From assembly GCF_003626535.1 (NCBI RefSeq), contig NZ_RBAL01000003.1:459136-523135 (forward strand): a stretch of DNA of 64,000 nt, written 5' to 3'. Made by a program: the position numbers and the translations under genes. The notes under the pieces are model-generated. The model did no database searches. It worked only from the letters and a program-made list of their open reading frames with translations, and was not told the DNA's origin. Every line of letters begins with the position of its first letter. The first letter of the stretch is position 1. Positions 33,228 to 42,165 of this stretch are shown piece by piece. This DNA comes from Streptomyces hoynatensis. Lineage in GTDB: Bacteria; Actinomycetota; Actinomycetes; Streptomycetales; Streptomycetaceae.

Positions 33228-34727
33228 ATGCAAGAAAAGCCCGACACGTTCCGCAACCCCGTGCTCCCCGGGTTCCACCCCGACCCGAGCGTCTGCCGGG
33301 TCGGCCCCGACTACTACCTCGCCTGCTCCAGCTTCGAATACTTCCCGGGGGTGCCCCTCTTCCACAGCCGCGACCTGGTGCACTGGACCCAGATCGGCAA
33401 CGCCCTGGACCGCCCCGGCCAGCTGCGCCTGCCGCCCGGCACCCCCTCCTCCGGCGGCATCTACGCACCCACGCTGCGCCACCACGACGGCCGGTTCTGG
33501 CTGATCACCACCAATGTGAGCGACGGCGGCAACCTGCTGGTGACCGCGGCCGACCCCGCCGGCCCCTGGAGCGACCCGATCCGGCTGCCCGGCGTCAAGG
33601 GCATCGACCCCGACCTCGCCTGGGACGAGGACGGCACCTGCTGGTGCACCTACGCCGGCGTGGAACAGGTACCCCTCGACCCCCACACCGGCCGGGTCCT
33701 CGGCCCGCCCCGCCGGCTGTGGTCGGGCGCCCCCGGCGCCAAGGCCCCCGAGGCGCCGCACCTGTACCGGATCGGGGACCACTGGTACCTGCTGATCGCC
33801 GAGGGCGGCACCGAGCGGTGCCACGCCGTGTCCATCGCCCGCTCCCGCACCCCGAACGGCCCCTTCGAGCCGTGCCCGGCCAACCCGATCCTCACCCACC
33901 GGGGCACCGACCACCCCGTCCAGAACACCGGCCACGCCGACCTGGTGCAGGGCCCCGACGGCTCCTGGTGGATGCTGCTGCTCGGCGTCCGCCCGCTCGG
34001 CGGCACCCCCGGCTGGCACGTGCTGGGGCGCGAGACCTTCCTGGCCCCGGTGAGCTGGGCCGACGGCTGGCCGGCCGTCGGCGAGCCGGGGCCGGACATG
34101 CCCGCTCCGCCCTGGCCGCTCCGGCCGGCCCCGCCCGCCCCGGCGCGCGACGACTTCGACGCCCAGGAGCCGGCCCCCCGCTGGATCTCGCCACGCCACC
34201 GCCACCCGCGGAACTGCACCACGAATCAGCGCCCGGGCTGGCTGACCCTGCACGCGGCGGGGCACTCGCTCGACGAGCCGGACGTCACCTTCCTCGGCCG
34301 GCGCCAGCAGCACCTCTCCTGCCGCGTGCGCACCCTGCTCGACCCGGCCGCGGGTCGCGGCGGCCTGGCCGTCCGCCTCGACGAGGCCCACCACTACGAG
34401 ATCGAGGCGGACCCGCGGGAGATCCGGGTGCTCGCCCGCGTCGGGCCGCTGCGCACCGTGCTGGCCTCCCGGCCCGCGCCCCCAGGCCCCGTGGTCCTGG
34501 GCCTTGAGACGACCGCGACCCGCGAGGTGCGCGACGCGCGGACCGGGCCCGACGTCCTCGCCCTCGGCATCGAGGAGGAGGGCGGGTTCACCGCGCTGGC
34601 GACGCTCGACGGACGGTACCTGTCCACCGAGGTCGCCGGCGGCTTCACCGGCCGCGTCCTCGGCATGTACGCCGCGGACGGCACCGTCCACTTCGACTGG
34701 TTCGACTACGAGCCGCTGGACCGCTGA
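33228..34727 (+). CDS. GH43-family beta-xylosidase/alpha-L-arabinofuranosidase, cytoplasmic
   Basis: 499 residues, no signal peptide. The five-bladed propeller shows the three GH43 carboxylates: general base Asp in GFHPDPSV (about 18), pKa-modulating Asp in KGIDPDLAW (about 126) and general acid Glu in APEAPHLY (about 174). A C-terminal beta-sandwich (SCRVRTLLDP... HYEIEADPREIRVLARVG) matches the DUF1349-like module of GH43 beta-xylosidases. It should split imported xylo- or arabino-oligosaccharides made by the secreted enzyme upstream. ATG 33228 follows GAGGAG with unusually short spacing. A strong terminator follows. Confidence 0.92.
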   Translation: MQEKPDTFRNPVLPGFHPDPSVCRVGPDYYLACSSFEYFPGVPLFHSRDLVHWTQIGNALDRPGQLRLPPGTPSSGGIYAPTLRHHDGRFWLITTNVSDGGNLLVTAADPAGPWSDPIRLPGVKGIDPDLAWDEDGTCWCTYAGVEQVPLDPHTGRVLGPPRRLWSGAPGAKAPEAPHLYRIGDHWYLLIAEGGTERCHAVSIARSRTPNGPFEPCPANPILTHRGTDHPVQNTGHADLVQGPDGSWWMLLLGVRPLGGTPGWHVLGRETFLAPVSWADGWPAVGEPGPDMPAPPWPLRPAPPAPARDDFDAQEPAPRWISPRHRHPRNCTTNQRPGWLTLHAAGHSLDEPDVTFLGRRQQHLSCRVRTLLDPAAGRGGLAVRLDEAHHYEIEADPREIRVLARVGPLRTVLASRPAPPGPVVLGLETTATREVRDARTGPDVLALGIEEEGGFTALATLDGRYLSTEVAGGFTGRVLGMYAADGTVHFDWFDYEPLDR

Positions 34728-34786
34728 CCGGCTGCCCCACCCCGGGCGGCGCCGCCCCCCACATCGGCCACGCCCCCCGGGCCGGG

Positions 34787-34819
34787 CCCGATCGGGGCCC
34801 GGACCGGGCCCCGATCGGG
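34787..34819 (+). terminator. stem-loop terminator of the GH unit
   Basis: Perfect 16-bp arms CCCGATCGGGGCCCGG (34787-34802) and inverse (34804-34819) around a single A, 60 bp past the GH43 stop. Confidence 0.8.
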
Positions 34820-35035
34820 GAGCGGGCACGTGACCGGGGAGCGTGCATCCGCCGGGCAGGGCGGAGTGCGCGCGGGCGTGCGGCGAGGAAACGCGCCTGC
34901 CTGCGGTTTTACACCCCCGCCGCGCGCCTCCGTGCCCTTCCTCCCCGATATGGCCAACTGACTTGGCCGCGGCGACAGTTGACTCGCCCGTCCCCCCGGC
35001 GAGGTGCCGCGGGGGACGCACACCGAGGAGGAAAC

Positions 35036-35653
35036 TTGGCAGCGAAGCGTTCCCTCATCGCCGCGTTGGCTCTCGCCGGGATAGCCGCCTGCGGCACCGG
35101 CACGGCCCTGGCCGCCCCGGCCCAGGAGCCCGGTCCCACCGACGCCACCATCCTCGTCAGCCGGTTCGACGACGGCAGCTTCGAGTACCCGATCGCCAGG
35201 GCGGACGCGTTCACCACCTACCAGGCGGGGCAGGCCATCGGGCCCTGGACGGTGACCGGCGGCGCCGTGGACCTCGTCGACGACGGGTTCTGGCAGGCCG
35301 CGGAAGGCAACCAGTCCCTCGACCTGAACGCCACCGTCCCCGGAACGGTGGCGCAGACCTTCACCACCACCCCGGGACAGACCTACACCGTCACCTACGC
35401 GCTGGCCGGAAACCCGGGAGGCGGCCCGGCCCTGCGCACCGGCCGGGTGCTCCTCGACGGCCAGGACATCCAGGACTTCTCCTTCGACGTCACCGGCAAG
35501 ACGTACACCGACATGGGCTACATCAAGCGGCAGGCGACCTTCGTGGCCACCACCGCCACCACCACGCTCGGCTTCGCCAGCACCACGGCGAACAGCGCCT
35601 ACGGACCGGTGATCGACGACGTGCAGGTCACCACCTGTTCCTGCCCCTGCTGA
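35036..35653 (+). CDS. secreted choice-of-anchor C / DUF642-like protein with TTG start
   Basis: 205 residues. Signal peptide KRSLIAALALAGIAACGTGTALAAP (cleavage near AAP). The mature region FDDGSFEYPIARADAFTTYQAGQAIGPWTVTGGAVDLVDDGFWQAAEGNQSLDLNATVPG is the choice-of-anchor C / DUF642 domain, a galactose-binding-like beta-sandwich that can bind wall polysaccharide, e.g. cellulose or pectin, in other organisms. It ends with a CSCPC tail. The start is TTG 35036, uncommon but preceded by GAGGAGG at ideal distance; no better start is in frame. A LacI gene follows. Confidence 0.75.
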   Translation: MAAKRSLIAALALAGIAACGTGTALAAPAQEPGPTDATILVSRFDDGSFEYPIARADAFTTYQAGQAIGPWTVTGGAVDLVDDGFWQAAEGNQSLDLNATVPGTVAQTFTTTPGQTYTVTYALAGNPGGGPALRTGRVLLDGQDIQDFSFDVTGKTYTDMGYIKRQATFVATTATTTLGFASTTANSAYGPVIDDVQVTTCSCPC

Positions 35654-35677
35654 CCCCGGGCCCCGGCGCCCTGCGCA

Positions 35678-35712
35678 CCCCGGCGCCGGGGCCGACCACC
35701 CCGGCGCCGGGG
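35678..35712. terminator. tandem GC palindromes
   Basis: CCCCGGCGCCGGGG occurs at 35678-35691 and again at 35699-35712, a 21-bp direct repeat of a 14-bp palindrome, 25 bp past the choice-of-anchor C gene. Likely a double terminator. Confidence 0.6.
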
Positions 35713-35945
35713 CCGACCGGCCGGCGGCGCACCGCCGCCCGAAGGCCCCCGGCACGCCCCCCATTCCGGGCCGCGTGCCGGGGCGCCACCGGCCCAGCCG
35801 CCCGCCACCCGCGCTGCGGCCCCACGAGGATTTCCCCGGCATCGAGTTGACCCCGGGGGATTGGTCCAGCACCGTGAAGGGCGACCTCGACGCGGGCGGC
35901 CCTGCTCGCGCCGGCCGAGCACCGCAGCGAAGAACCGGGGGAGCG

Positions 35946-36980
35946 ATGGCGCACACCAAGGTGACGATCACGGCGATCGCCCGCGAGGCGGGCGTGTCGG
36001 TGGCCACCGTCTCCCGCGTGGTCAACGGCCGTGCCGACGTCGGGCGGCAGACCAGGGAACGGGTGCAGGAGCTGCTGCGGCGCCACGGCTACCGCCCCCG
36101 CGCGGGCACCCGCCGCGGCCGGGCGGCGCTGGTCGAGGTGGTCTTCCACCAACTCGGCCCGCACGCGGGGGAGATCCTGCGCGGCGTGGAGCGGACCGCC
36201 GCCCCCGCCGGCATCGGCACCGCCGTCTCCGTCGTCCCCTACGAGACGACCGGCCCCGACCGGCGGCAGTGGCTCGCCGGCCTGCGCCGCCGCGCGCCGA
36301 GCGGCGTCATCCTCGCCACCTGGGGCCTCGACCCCGCCCTCCACGGTGAACTGCGCCGCCTGGGCGTCCCGTTGGTGATGGTGGACTTGGTCGGCTGGTC
36401 CGGCGCGGAACTGCCGAGCGTGGGCGCGACCAACTGGGCGGCGGGCCGGACGGCCACCGAACACCTGCTGCGGCTGGGCCACCGGCGGATCGGCTTCATC
36501 GCCGGCCCCCCGAGGCTGCCCTGCAACACGGCCCGCCAGGCCGGTTACCGAGAGGCGCTGCGCACCGCCGGGCTCCCCGTCGAGGACCGCCTCACGGTCG
36601 GCGCCGACTACGCCAACGCCGACCCGCGCTCCAGCCTGGAGGCCTGCCGCCGGCTCATGGCCCTGCCGCAGCCCCCGACCGCCGTGTTCGCCTCCTGTGA
36701 CGAGATGGCGCTGGGCGCCAGGGAGGCACTGCGCGGGCTCGGGCTGCGGGTTCCCCAGGACGTCAGCATGGTCGGCCTGGACGACCTGCCCGCCACCCGG
36801 CTGCCCGCGACCCGGCTGACCACCGTCCGCCAGCCGCTGCGCGAGATGGGCGCGGTCGCCTTCCGCGCCCTCCGGCGGCTCTCCCGCGGCGACCGCCTCG
36901 ACGTCCCGCGCGTGGAACTCGCCACCGAACTCGTCGTCCGCTCCACCACCGCGCCCCCGCCCCCCGCCACCGCCCGCTGA
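35946..36980 (+). CDS. LacI-family transcriptional repressor
   Basis: 344 residues. VTITAIAREAGVSVATVSRVVNGRADVGRQTRERVQELLRRHGYRP is the LacI helix-turn-helix and hinge; VPQDVSMVGLDDLPATRLPATRLTTVRQPL is the family closing block. SVGATNWAAGRTATEHLLRLGHRRIGFIAGPPRLPCNTARQAGYREAL parallels the LacI at 30020, so the two are likely paralogues in a sugar-use region. ATG 35946 has GGGGGA 3-4 nt upstream. Its target is not obvious; the nearest gene is the choice-of-anchor C protein. Confidence 0.9.
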   Translation: MAHTKVTITAIAREAGVSVATVSRVVNGRADVGRQTRERVQELLRRHGYRPRAGTRRGRAALVEVVFHQLGPHAGEILRGVERTAAPAGIGTAVSVVPYETTGPDRRQWLAGLRRRAPSGVILATWGLDPALHGELRRLGVPLVMVDLVGWSGAELPSVGATNWAAGRTATEHLLRLGHRRIGFIAGPPRLPCNTARQAGYREALRTAGLPVEDRLTVGADYANADPRSSLEACRRLMALPQPPTAVFASCDEMALGAREALRGLGLRVPQDVSMVGLDDLPATRLPATRLTTVRQPLREMGAVAFRALRRLSRGDRLDVPRVELATELVVRSTTAPPPPATAR

Positions 36981-37458
36981 CGCCGCGCCACGGCGAGCAC
37001 CGGCCCCAAGAGCGCGGCCGGAATCGCTCGCCGCGGAGACCGGCCCTGACCAGGCCTGCCGCCGGCCGGCGCTGTCCCGGACAGTCCCGGACGTGGGCGG
37101 GCATTGCACCGGCGCCCTTCGCCGGGTGAGGCTTCTGCTGCCGCCCGCCTCGGGGGAAACGCGGCGGGCAGGGGGAAGCGTGGCGCGGCACCGGCTGACT
37201 CGGTGCCGCGCCGCCCGCCCGCTCCGCCCCACTGTCCCGACGTCACCTTCGCGTGACGTTCCACGGTCGCCCGAGCCGACGATCACCACGGAGCACGCCC
37301 ATGACCACCCCGCACCTCTCCCGCTACGCCACCACCCCGCAGGTGCCCCGGCACACGATCCGCAACGCCGGCGGCTCCCCGGCGCACGCAAGGCGCGGAG
37401 CCCGCCCGCGCGCCGGGCCCGCGCGCCCCGCGGCCGCGGTGCGGGAGGCGTCCGCCGG
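36981..37458. other. gene-poor stretch with a dyad and a short candidate CDS start
   Basis: No complete gene. A dyad ACGTCAC-cttcgc-GTGACGT (37240-37259) is followed by ATG 37301 with GGAG 8 nt before it. The reading frame there starts MTTPHLSRYATTPQVPRHTIRNAGG and then degrades into Pro/Arg-rich text, so a truncated gene is possible. Confidence 0.4.
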
Positions 37459-37812
37459 TCAGAAGTACTGCGTCAGGCAGAACTCGTGCCCCTCGGGATC
37501 GGCCATCACGACGACCACGCCCTCCTCGTACTCGTGCCTCTCCCCGGTGGACCGGCCGCCCAGCGCGAGAACCTGGGCGATGCCCTCGTCGATGTCGTCG
37601 ACGACGACGTCGAGGTGGAGGCGTACCTTGCCGCGCTTCGGCTCGGTGACGGGCTGGAAGACGAGGCGGGGCTGCGGGTCGTCGCGATGCCCGAGGTAGA
37701 TCCAGCCCGGCTCGGACGGCCCCGGCCTGCGGTCGAGCAGCGTGCCCCAAAAGCGCGCCATCCGCTCCACGTCGAGACAGTCGACGGTCACCCCGGCCCA
37801 TCGGTTCGCCAT
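37459..37812 (-). CDS. VOC (glyoxalase/bleomycin-resistance-type) superfamily protein
   Basis: 117 residues, a single VOC domain. VTVDCLDVERMARFWGTLLDRRPG is the first beta-alpha unit and DPEGHEFCLTQYF carries the family signature with its metal-ligand Glu (PEGxEF). HLDVVVDDIDEGIAQVLALGG fits the second. Single-domain members may act as lyases, dioxygenases or drug-binding proteins. Start ATG 37812. It is divergent from the toxin-antitoxin unit; the intervening 354 bp (37813-38166) hold only that unit's promoter. Confidence 0.85.
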   Translation of the reverse strand: MANRWAGVTVDCLDVERMARFWGTLLDRRPGPSEPGWIYLGHRDDPQPRLVFQPVTEPKRGKVRLHLDVVVDDIDEGIAQVLALGGRSTGERHEYEEGVVVVMADPEGHEFCLTQYF

Positions 37813-38130
37813 GTGCCCAGCACTCCCGCGTCGTCCCGGGCGCCGGCCGCCCCGGCGCCCTCCCTCGCGCCATTGTGCTACGCCCAAGTCGCCCGCCCGC
37901 CGCAGGCGTTCCGTTCCGCCGCTGGAGCGCCGGCCCGGCCCCCACGCGTACGGCGGGGCGCCGGCGAACGGGACGCACGTCACGTCCGCGCGGGCGCGGT
38001 ACCGGCCGGCGTGCGCGGGCAGGTTGCACGGGCCGGGCCCGGCGCGGCGCGGTGGATGCGGCCGGGGCGTTCGCCCGGCTCGCCGCGGACCTGCCCGGTA
38101 CCTCGCCATGGGCTCACTGACCTGCGGGTA

Positions 38131-38159
38131 TTGGCCACGGGGTACCGAGCCGCTAGGGT
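38131..38159 (+). promoter_or_regulatory. leaderless promoter of the toxin-antitoxin unit
   Basis: TTGGCC (38131-38136), 17-bp spacer, TAGGGT (38154-38159); the ATG of the antitoxin begins 7 nt after the -10 box, so the transcript probably starts at or next to the initiator codon. Confidence 0.7.
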
Positions 38160-38166
38160 GGGGGCC

Positions 38167-38415
38167 ATGCCGGCTCTCAATGTGGAATTCAGCGAGGCGG
38201 AGCTCGAAGCGCTCCGCGCCATCGCCACCGAGCGCGGGGTGACCCTCAAGGCCCTGGTCCGCGAGGCCACCACCGCCGACATCGAGCGCCACCGCGCGCT
38301 GAAGGAAGGCGCCGACGTCTTCCGCCGCTTCTTCACCGCGCACGCGGACGAGTTCGCCGCCGCGTTCCCCGACGACGAGCGGCTGCCGGACGCCTCCGGG
38401 ACCCAGGCCGCCTGA
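38167..38415 (+). CDS. antitoxin-like ribbon-helix-helix protein
   Basis: 82 residues. NVEFSEAELEALRAIATERGVTLKALVREATTADI is a ribbon-helix-helix-like DNA-binding part with a flanking C-terminal acidic, helical toxin-wrapping region (GADVFRRFFTAHADEFAAAF). Comparable proteins precede Fic/Doc-like toxins in Streptomyces. The ATG is 7 nt past a good -10, hence leaderless. The stop is only 3 bp before the toxin start, indicating one operon and coupled dosage. Confidence 0.8.
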   Translation: MPALNVEFSEAELEALRAIATERGVTLKALVREATTADIERHRALKEGADVFRRFFTAHADEFAAAFPDDERLPDASGTQAA

Positions 38416-38418
38416 CCC

Positions 38419-38796
38419 ATGCCGCCCGTGATCCACATCGACGTGCCCTGGCTGCTCCAGCGCCACGAAGAGGTCCTGCCCAAGCAGCCCACGGTCGCCG
38501 ACTTCTCCGCGCTGGTCGCCGCCGTGGCCCGCCACCGCGTCGACCCGCCCCGCCTTGGCACCGACTCCGACGCGGCCTGGCGCGCCGCCGCCCTGCTGCA
38601 CACCCTCGCGCTGCTCAGGCCGCTGCCGGCCGCCAACGTGCGGTTCGCCTGCGCCACGGCCGTCGCCTACATGCACCTCTCCGGCGAAGGCATCGACCCG
38701 CCCTACGGCGCCCTGGTCGACCTCGCCCGCGACGTCCTGGGCGGCCATGCCGACATCTACGCCGCCGCCGACCGCATCCGCTCCTGGCGCATCTGA
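38419..38796 (+). CDS. Fic/Doc-family toxin component (degenerate active motif)
   Basis: 125 residues. The fold pattern IDVPWLLQRHEEVLPKQPTVADFSALVAAVARHR and GEGIDPPYGALVDLARDVLGGHADIYAAADRIRSW matches the Streptomyces Fic/Doc-like toxin group. Where Fic/Doc proteins have HxFxDGNxR, this protein reads RPLPAANVR: the catalytic His and the DG are replaced while Asn and Arg remain. AMPylation or Doc-type kinase activity is therefore questionable, or the group uses altered chemistry. Neighbouring antitoxin precedes it by 3 bp. Start by ATG with no strong ribosome site, as expected for coupling. Confidence 0.8.
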   Translation: MPPVIHIDVPWLLQRHEEVLPKQPTVADFSALVAAVARHRVDPPRLGTDSDAAWRAAALLHTLALLRPLPAANVRFACATAVAYMHLSGEGIDPPYGALVDLARDVLGGHADIYAAADRIRSWRI

Positions 38797-38837
38797 CCGC
38801 GCCCGGCGCCCGCGGGGCCCCGAGAGGCGCCCGCCCC

Positions 38838-40334
38838 TCACACCCGCTCCCCGACCTCCCCGGCCTCCCTCGTCCCCCTGGCCTCCCCGGCGTCCGGCGC
38901 GGCGGCCACCGCTCCGTCCCCGCCTCCCGGCGCCCCCCGCCCCAGCACCATGACGGCGCGCGCGGCGCAGGCCGCGGCGACCAGGAGCAGCACGATCAGC
39001 AGGCACAGCGCCAGGTTCAGCCCGGTGCGCGCGCCGTCCGCTCCCCGATCCGACCAGGCGAGGAAGACGCCACCGGTCACGGCGATGCTCAGCACGCTCG
39101 ACAACAGCGTCCCGGTCGACAGCGCCGCCGACAGGTCGGAGGCGTGCTCCGCCCTGACCCGGTCGGAGATCCGCGCGACCAGCGGGCTGTACCCGGCGGC
39201 CTGCCCCGCACCCGCCACGGCGAACAGCGCGATCGCCGCCACGGCCGGCCACCCGTCCTGCACGCTCAGCAGAAACGCGCTCAGCGCGAGGGCGAAGCCC
39301 AGCGGCCCGGCGGCCGGCAGCAGCCGCTGCACCCGCTCGGGAAGCCTCGCCCAGGTCAGGCTGACGGTCGCGAATCCGGCCGGATACGGCACGAAGGCCA
39401 CCCCGGCCTCCAGCGGCCCGTAGTGCAGCGTGCCCTGAAGGTACAGCGTGACCGTGAACACCACACCGGCGTAGCCGAAGTTCAGCACGCAGCAGGCCAG
39501 CAGCCCCGGGCGGATGCCGCGCGTCCGCAGCAGCCCGAGGTCGAGCAGGGGGCGCCGCGCCGACGCCGCCAGCCGCCGCTCGTACCAGAGGAACGCCGCC
39601 AGTCCCGCCGCCCCCGCCGCCAGCACCGCCCACGCGCCCCAGGGCCACCCGTGGCCGGGGCCGACCACGAGCGGCGCGGTGAACGCCGTCATGCTCAGCC
39701 CGAGGATCGCCACCCCGGCGACGTCCAGCCGCTCGCTGCCCCCGGTCGAAGCGTGCGGCAGGATGCGCCGCGCGACCCCGAACAGCACGAGGCCGACCGG
39801 CACGTTCACCAGGAATGCCGCCCGCCAGCCCGACCCGAGAACGTCGATCCCGACGATCAGCCCGCCGATGATCTGCCCGGACGCCACGCCCAGTGCCAGG
39901 ATCATCGAGTAGAGGCCGACCGCCCGGGCGCGGGCCCGGCCCCGGTAGCCGAGGTGGATGAAGGACAGCACCTGCGGCACCATCAGCGCGGCGAACCCGC
40001 CCTGCAGCCCCCGCCCGGCGACCAGCACGACCGCTCCCGGGGCCAGCCCGCACGCCAGGGAGGTCGCGGTGAATCCGGCCAGGCCGGCCAGGAAGATCCT
40101 GCGGTGACCGTAGTGGCCGCCCAGCCGGGCGCCGGTGACCACCAGCACGGCGAACGCCAGCGTGAACCCGGAGATCACGAACTGGATCACCGATCCGGTG
40201 GCGTGCAGATCCTCCCTGAGGGTCTCCGTCGCCACCGTGGTGATCGAATTGTCCATGTTCGCCATGAGCTGGGCGATCAGGAGAACGGTGAGCATGCCGC
40301 GCGGCGCGGCGGAGGGCGACTTCTCGTCGGTCAT
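38838..40334 (-). CDS. MFS transporter, DHA2 (EmrB/QacA) type
   Basis: 498 residues, about 14 transmembrane helices. MLTVLLIAQLMANMDNSITTVATETLREDL is helix 1 with the DHA2 acidic Asp; GARLGGHYGHRRIFLAGLAGF is motif A; GWRAAFLVNVPVGLVLFGVARR is the motif typical of EmrB-type pumps. The C-terminal tail is Ala/Gly/Glu-rich. It is likely a proton-driven drug exporter. ATG 40334 (MTDEKSPS) begins just before helix 1. It is divergent from an AraC-family regulator gene, which should control it. Confidence 0.92.
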   Translation of the reverse strand: MTDEKSPSAAPRGMLTVLLIAQLMANMDNSITTVATETLREDLHATGSVIQFVISGFTLAFAVLVVTGARLGGHYGHRRIFLAGLAGFTATSLACGLAPGAVVLVAGRGLQGGFAALMVPQVLSFIHLGYRGRARARAVGLYSMILALGVASGQIIGGLIVGIDVLGSGWRAAFLVNVPVGLVLFGVARRILPHASTGGSERLDVAGVAILGLSMTAFTAPLVVGPGHGWPWGAWAVLAAGAAGLAAFLWYERRLAASARRPLLDLGLLRTRGIRPGLLACCVLNFGYAGVVFTVTLYLQGTLHYGPLEAGVAFVPYPAGFATVSLTWARLPERVQRLLPAAGPLGFALALSAFLLSVQDGWPAVAAIALFAVAGAGQAAGYSPLVARISDRVRAEHASDLSAALSTGTLLSSVLSIAVTGGVFLAWSDRGADGARTGLNLALCLLIVLLLVAAACAARAVMVLGRGAPGGGDGAVAAAPDAGEARGTREAGEVGERV

Positions 40335-40598
40335 GGCGGCGGGGCTTTCCACGTCGGTTTCCAGCGCGGGGAGCCGGTCCTGCGGCAGGTCCGGGCACGA
40401 GGACCCGGCCGCAGGGCCGAGCGGCGTGCCCGCCCGCCGCCCAGGCGTCCGGGCACCCCGGAGAGCGGGCCGGACCGGGCGGCAGAGGCCACCGGACCTG
40501 GGAGCGGGAGCGGGCACGCGTCAGAGCATCGGCCGTGCGTGCCTGCCGGGTCTTGAAGAAATATGCGGACCGCGGGCGGGGCTGATAGACAAGGCCGC

Positions 40599-41423
40599 GT
40601 GGCGCGTACCGTGAAAAAGGTCGTCGAAAGCCCGCACTTCGTGATCCGCGCGGTCGAGTGCGCGGACGACCATGCCCGCTGGTCCGCTCCCGAGACCGCA
40701 GCCGACGCGCAGATCATCCTGGTCAGGCAGGGCCGGTTCCGCGTCGACTGCCAGGGACGGCGCGTCACGGCCGACCCCACCACCGGCTACCTCCACCGCC
40801 CGGGGGAGGAGATACGGTTCGCCCACCCCGCGGGCGGCGACGTGTGCACGTCGGTCACCTTCCTCGGCGAGGCGCTGACGGCCGGCCTGGAGGCCGCCCG
40901 CACTCCCGCCGTCCGCACGGACGCACGGCTCGAACTGGCCCACCGCCTGCTCCTGCGCACCGGCGCGGAGGATCCCGACGGCGCCGCCGCCGAGGCCGTC
41001 CTGAACCTGCTGCGGCTGGCCCTCCGCACGCAGCCCGGGGACACGCCCACCCCGGGACGGGAAGAACTGGCCGAGCGCGCCAGGGAGGCGATCCTCGCCG
41101 ACGGGCAAGGCGGCGCCGGCCTGGTGGCGCTGGCCCGCCTGCTGGGGACCTCCCCCTCCCACCTCAGCCGCACGTTCCGCCACCACGTGGGCATGTCCGT
41201 GAGCCGCTACCGCAATCGCGTGCGGATCAGCCGCGCGCTGACCCGCATCGACCAAGGCGAGACCGACCTCGCCGCGCTCGCGGTCGGCCTCGGCTTCAGC
41301 GACCAGGCCCACCTCACCCGGGTCATGCGCGGCGAACTCGGCCACACCCCCAGCCGCGTCCGCGCCCTCCTCGCCTCCGGCGCCGCGTCCCCGGCCGGCC
41401 CCGCCGAGCCGGACGCCCGCTGA
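40599..41423 (+). CDS. AraC-family transcriptional regulator
   Basis: 274 residues. An N-terminal cupin-like sensor (IILVRQGRFRVDCQGRRVTADPTTGYLHRPGEEIRF) leads to a C-terminal AraC double helix-turn-helix (GLVALARLLGTSPSHLSRTFRHHVGMSVSRYRNRVRISRALTRIDQGETDLAALAVGLGFSDQAHLTRVMRGELGHTPSRVR). GTG 40599 was chosen because AAGG is 5 nt upstream; an ATG 36 bp earlier is in frame. Divergent from the MFS exporter. Confidence 0.9.
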   Translation: MARTVKKVVESPHFVIRAVECADDHARWSAPETAADAQIILVRQGRFRVDCQGRRVTADPTTGYLHRPGEEIRFAHPAGGDVCTSVTFLGEALTAGLEAARTPAVRTDARLELAHRLLLRTGAEDPDGAAAEAVLNLLRLALRTQPGDTPTPGREELAERAREAILADGQGGAGLVALARLLGTSPSHLSRTFRHHVGMSVSRYRNRVRISRALTRIDQGETDLAALAVGLGFSDQAHLTRVMRGELGHTPSRVRALLASGAASPAGPAEPDAR

Positions 41424-41598
41424 GCCGGACGCCAGCTGCCGCCCGCCGCGATCGCCGCGGCGCGGCGAGGGGCGGCACGGCCGCCGGAAGGCCGCCGGTG
41501 ACGGGGGCACGACGGGCACTCCCTCGGATCTCCGGCCGCCGGGGCGGGCCGCACGCGCGCCGCGGGGCTCGCGGTCACCGGGCGAAACCCCCTTGCGC

Positions 41599-41622
41599 AA
41601 TGGTCAAGAGTCGTTGACCATT
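41599..41622. promoter_or_regulatory. operator dyad of the ArsR/MFS operon
   Basis: AATGGTCAA-gagtcg-TTGACCATT, perfect 9-bp arms, ends 6 nt before the ArsR-type start. Its position on the transcription start implies autorepression by the first gene product. Confidence 0.8.
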
Positions 41623-41628
41623 GCCCGC

Positions 41629-42165
41629 ATGCCCACCGACGATCTTCCGGAGACGTTCCACGTCACCACCGGCGAGCAGCTGCGCGCCGTCTCCAACCTC
41701 ACGCGCCACCGGATCATGGCCGCGCTCCGCTTCGAGCCCGCGACGATCACGCAGATCGCCGCGAAAGTCGGCCTGGCGAAGGGGAGTTCCAGCTATCACG
41801 TACGGCTGCTGGAGCGGGCCGGCCTGGTGAAGGTGGTTCGGACGCGGAAGGTGCGGGGGGTCACCGAGCGGTACTACGCGCTGGCCGCCCGGTCGATCTC
41901 GCTGCCGGACCCCGGTGAGGGAGGACCGGATGTGCTGATGCGCCATGCGCTGGCGGACCTGGAGGCGTCGCCGAGGAAAGAACGGCACGTACGGATGGCC
42001 CATCTGCGCCTCACCGCGGAGCAGTTCACGCAGCTGGCGGCGCGGTTGCAGGCCCTGGCGGACGAGTACCAAAAGCTGTCCGATCCCTCGCTGCCCGACG
42101 CGTCGCTCGTCTTCGCACTGTTCCACCCGGCACCGGGCGGGCAGGCCGAGGGGAGCGCCAGATGA
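41629..42165 (+). CDS. ArsR-type winged-helix regulator
   Basis: 178 residues. RAVSNLTRHRIMAALRFEPATITQIAAKVGLAKGSSSYHVRLLERAGLVKVVRTRKVRGVTERYYALAARS is an ArsR/HTH_20-type winged helix. No metal-binding Cys motif is seen, so it is probably not a metal sensor. A C-terminal helix (LTAEQFTQLAARLQALADEYQKL) resembles dimerisation or effector regions of similar MFS-coupled regulators. The ATG overlaps nothing upstream; its stop overlaps the MFS start by 4 bp. Confidence 0.88.
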   Translation: MPTDDLPETFHVTTGEQLRAVSNLTRHRIMAALRFEPATITQIAAKVGLAKGSSSYHVRLLERAGLVKVVRTRKVRGVTERYYALAARSISLPDPGEGGPDVLMRHALADLEASPRKERHVRMAHLRLTAEQFTQLAARLQALADEYQKLSDPSLPDASLVFALFHPAPGGQAEGSAR

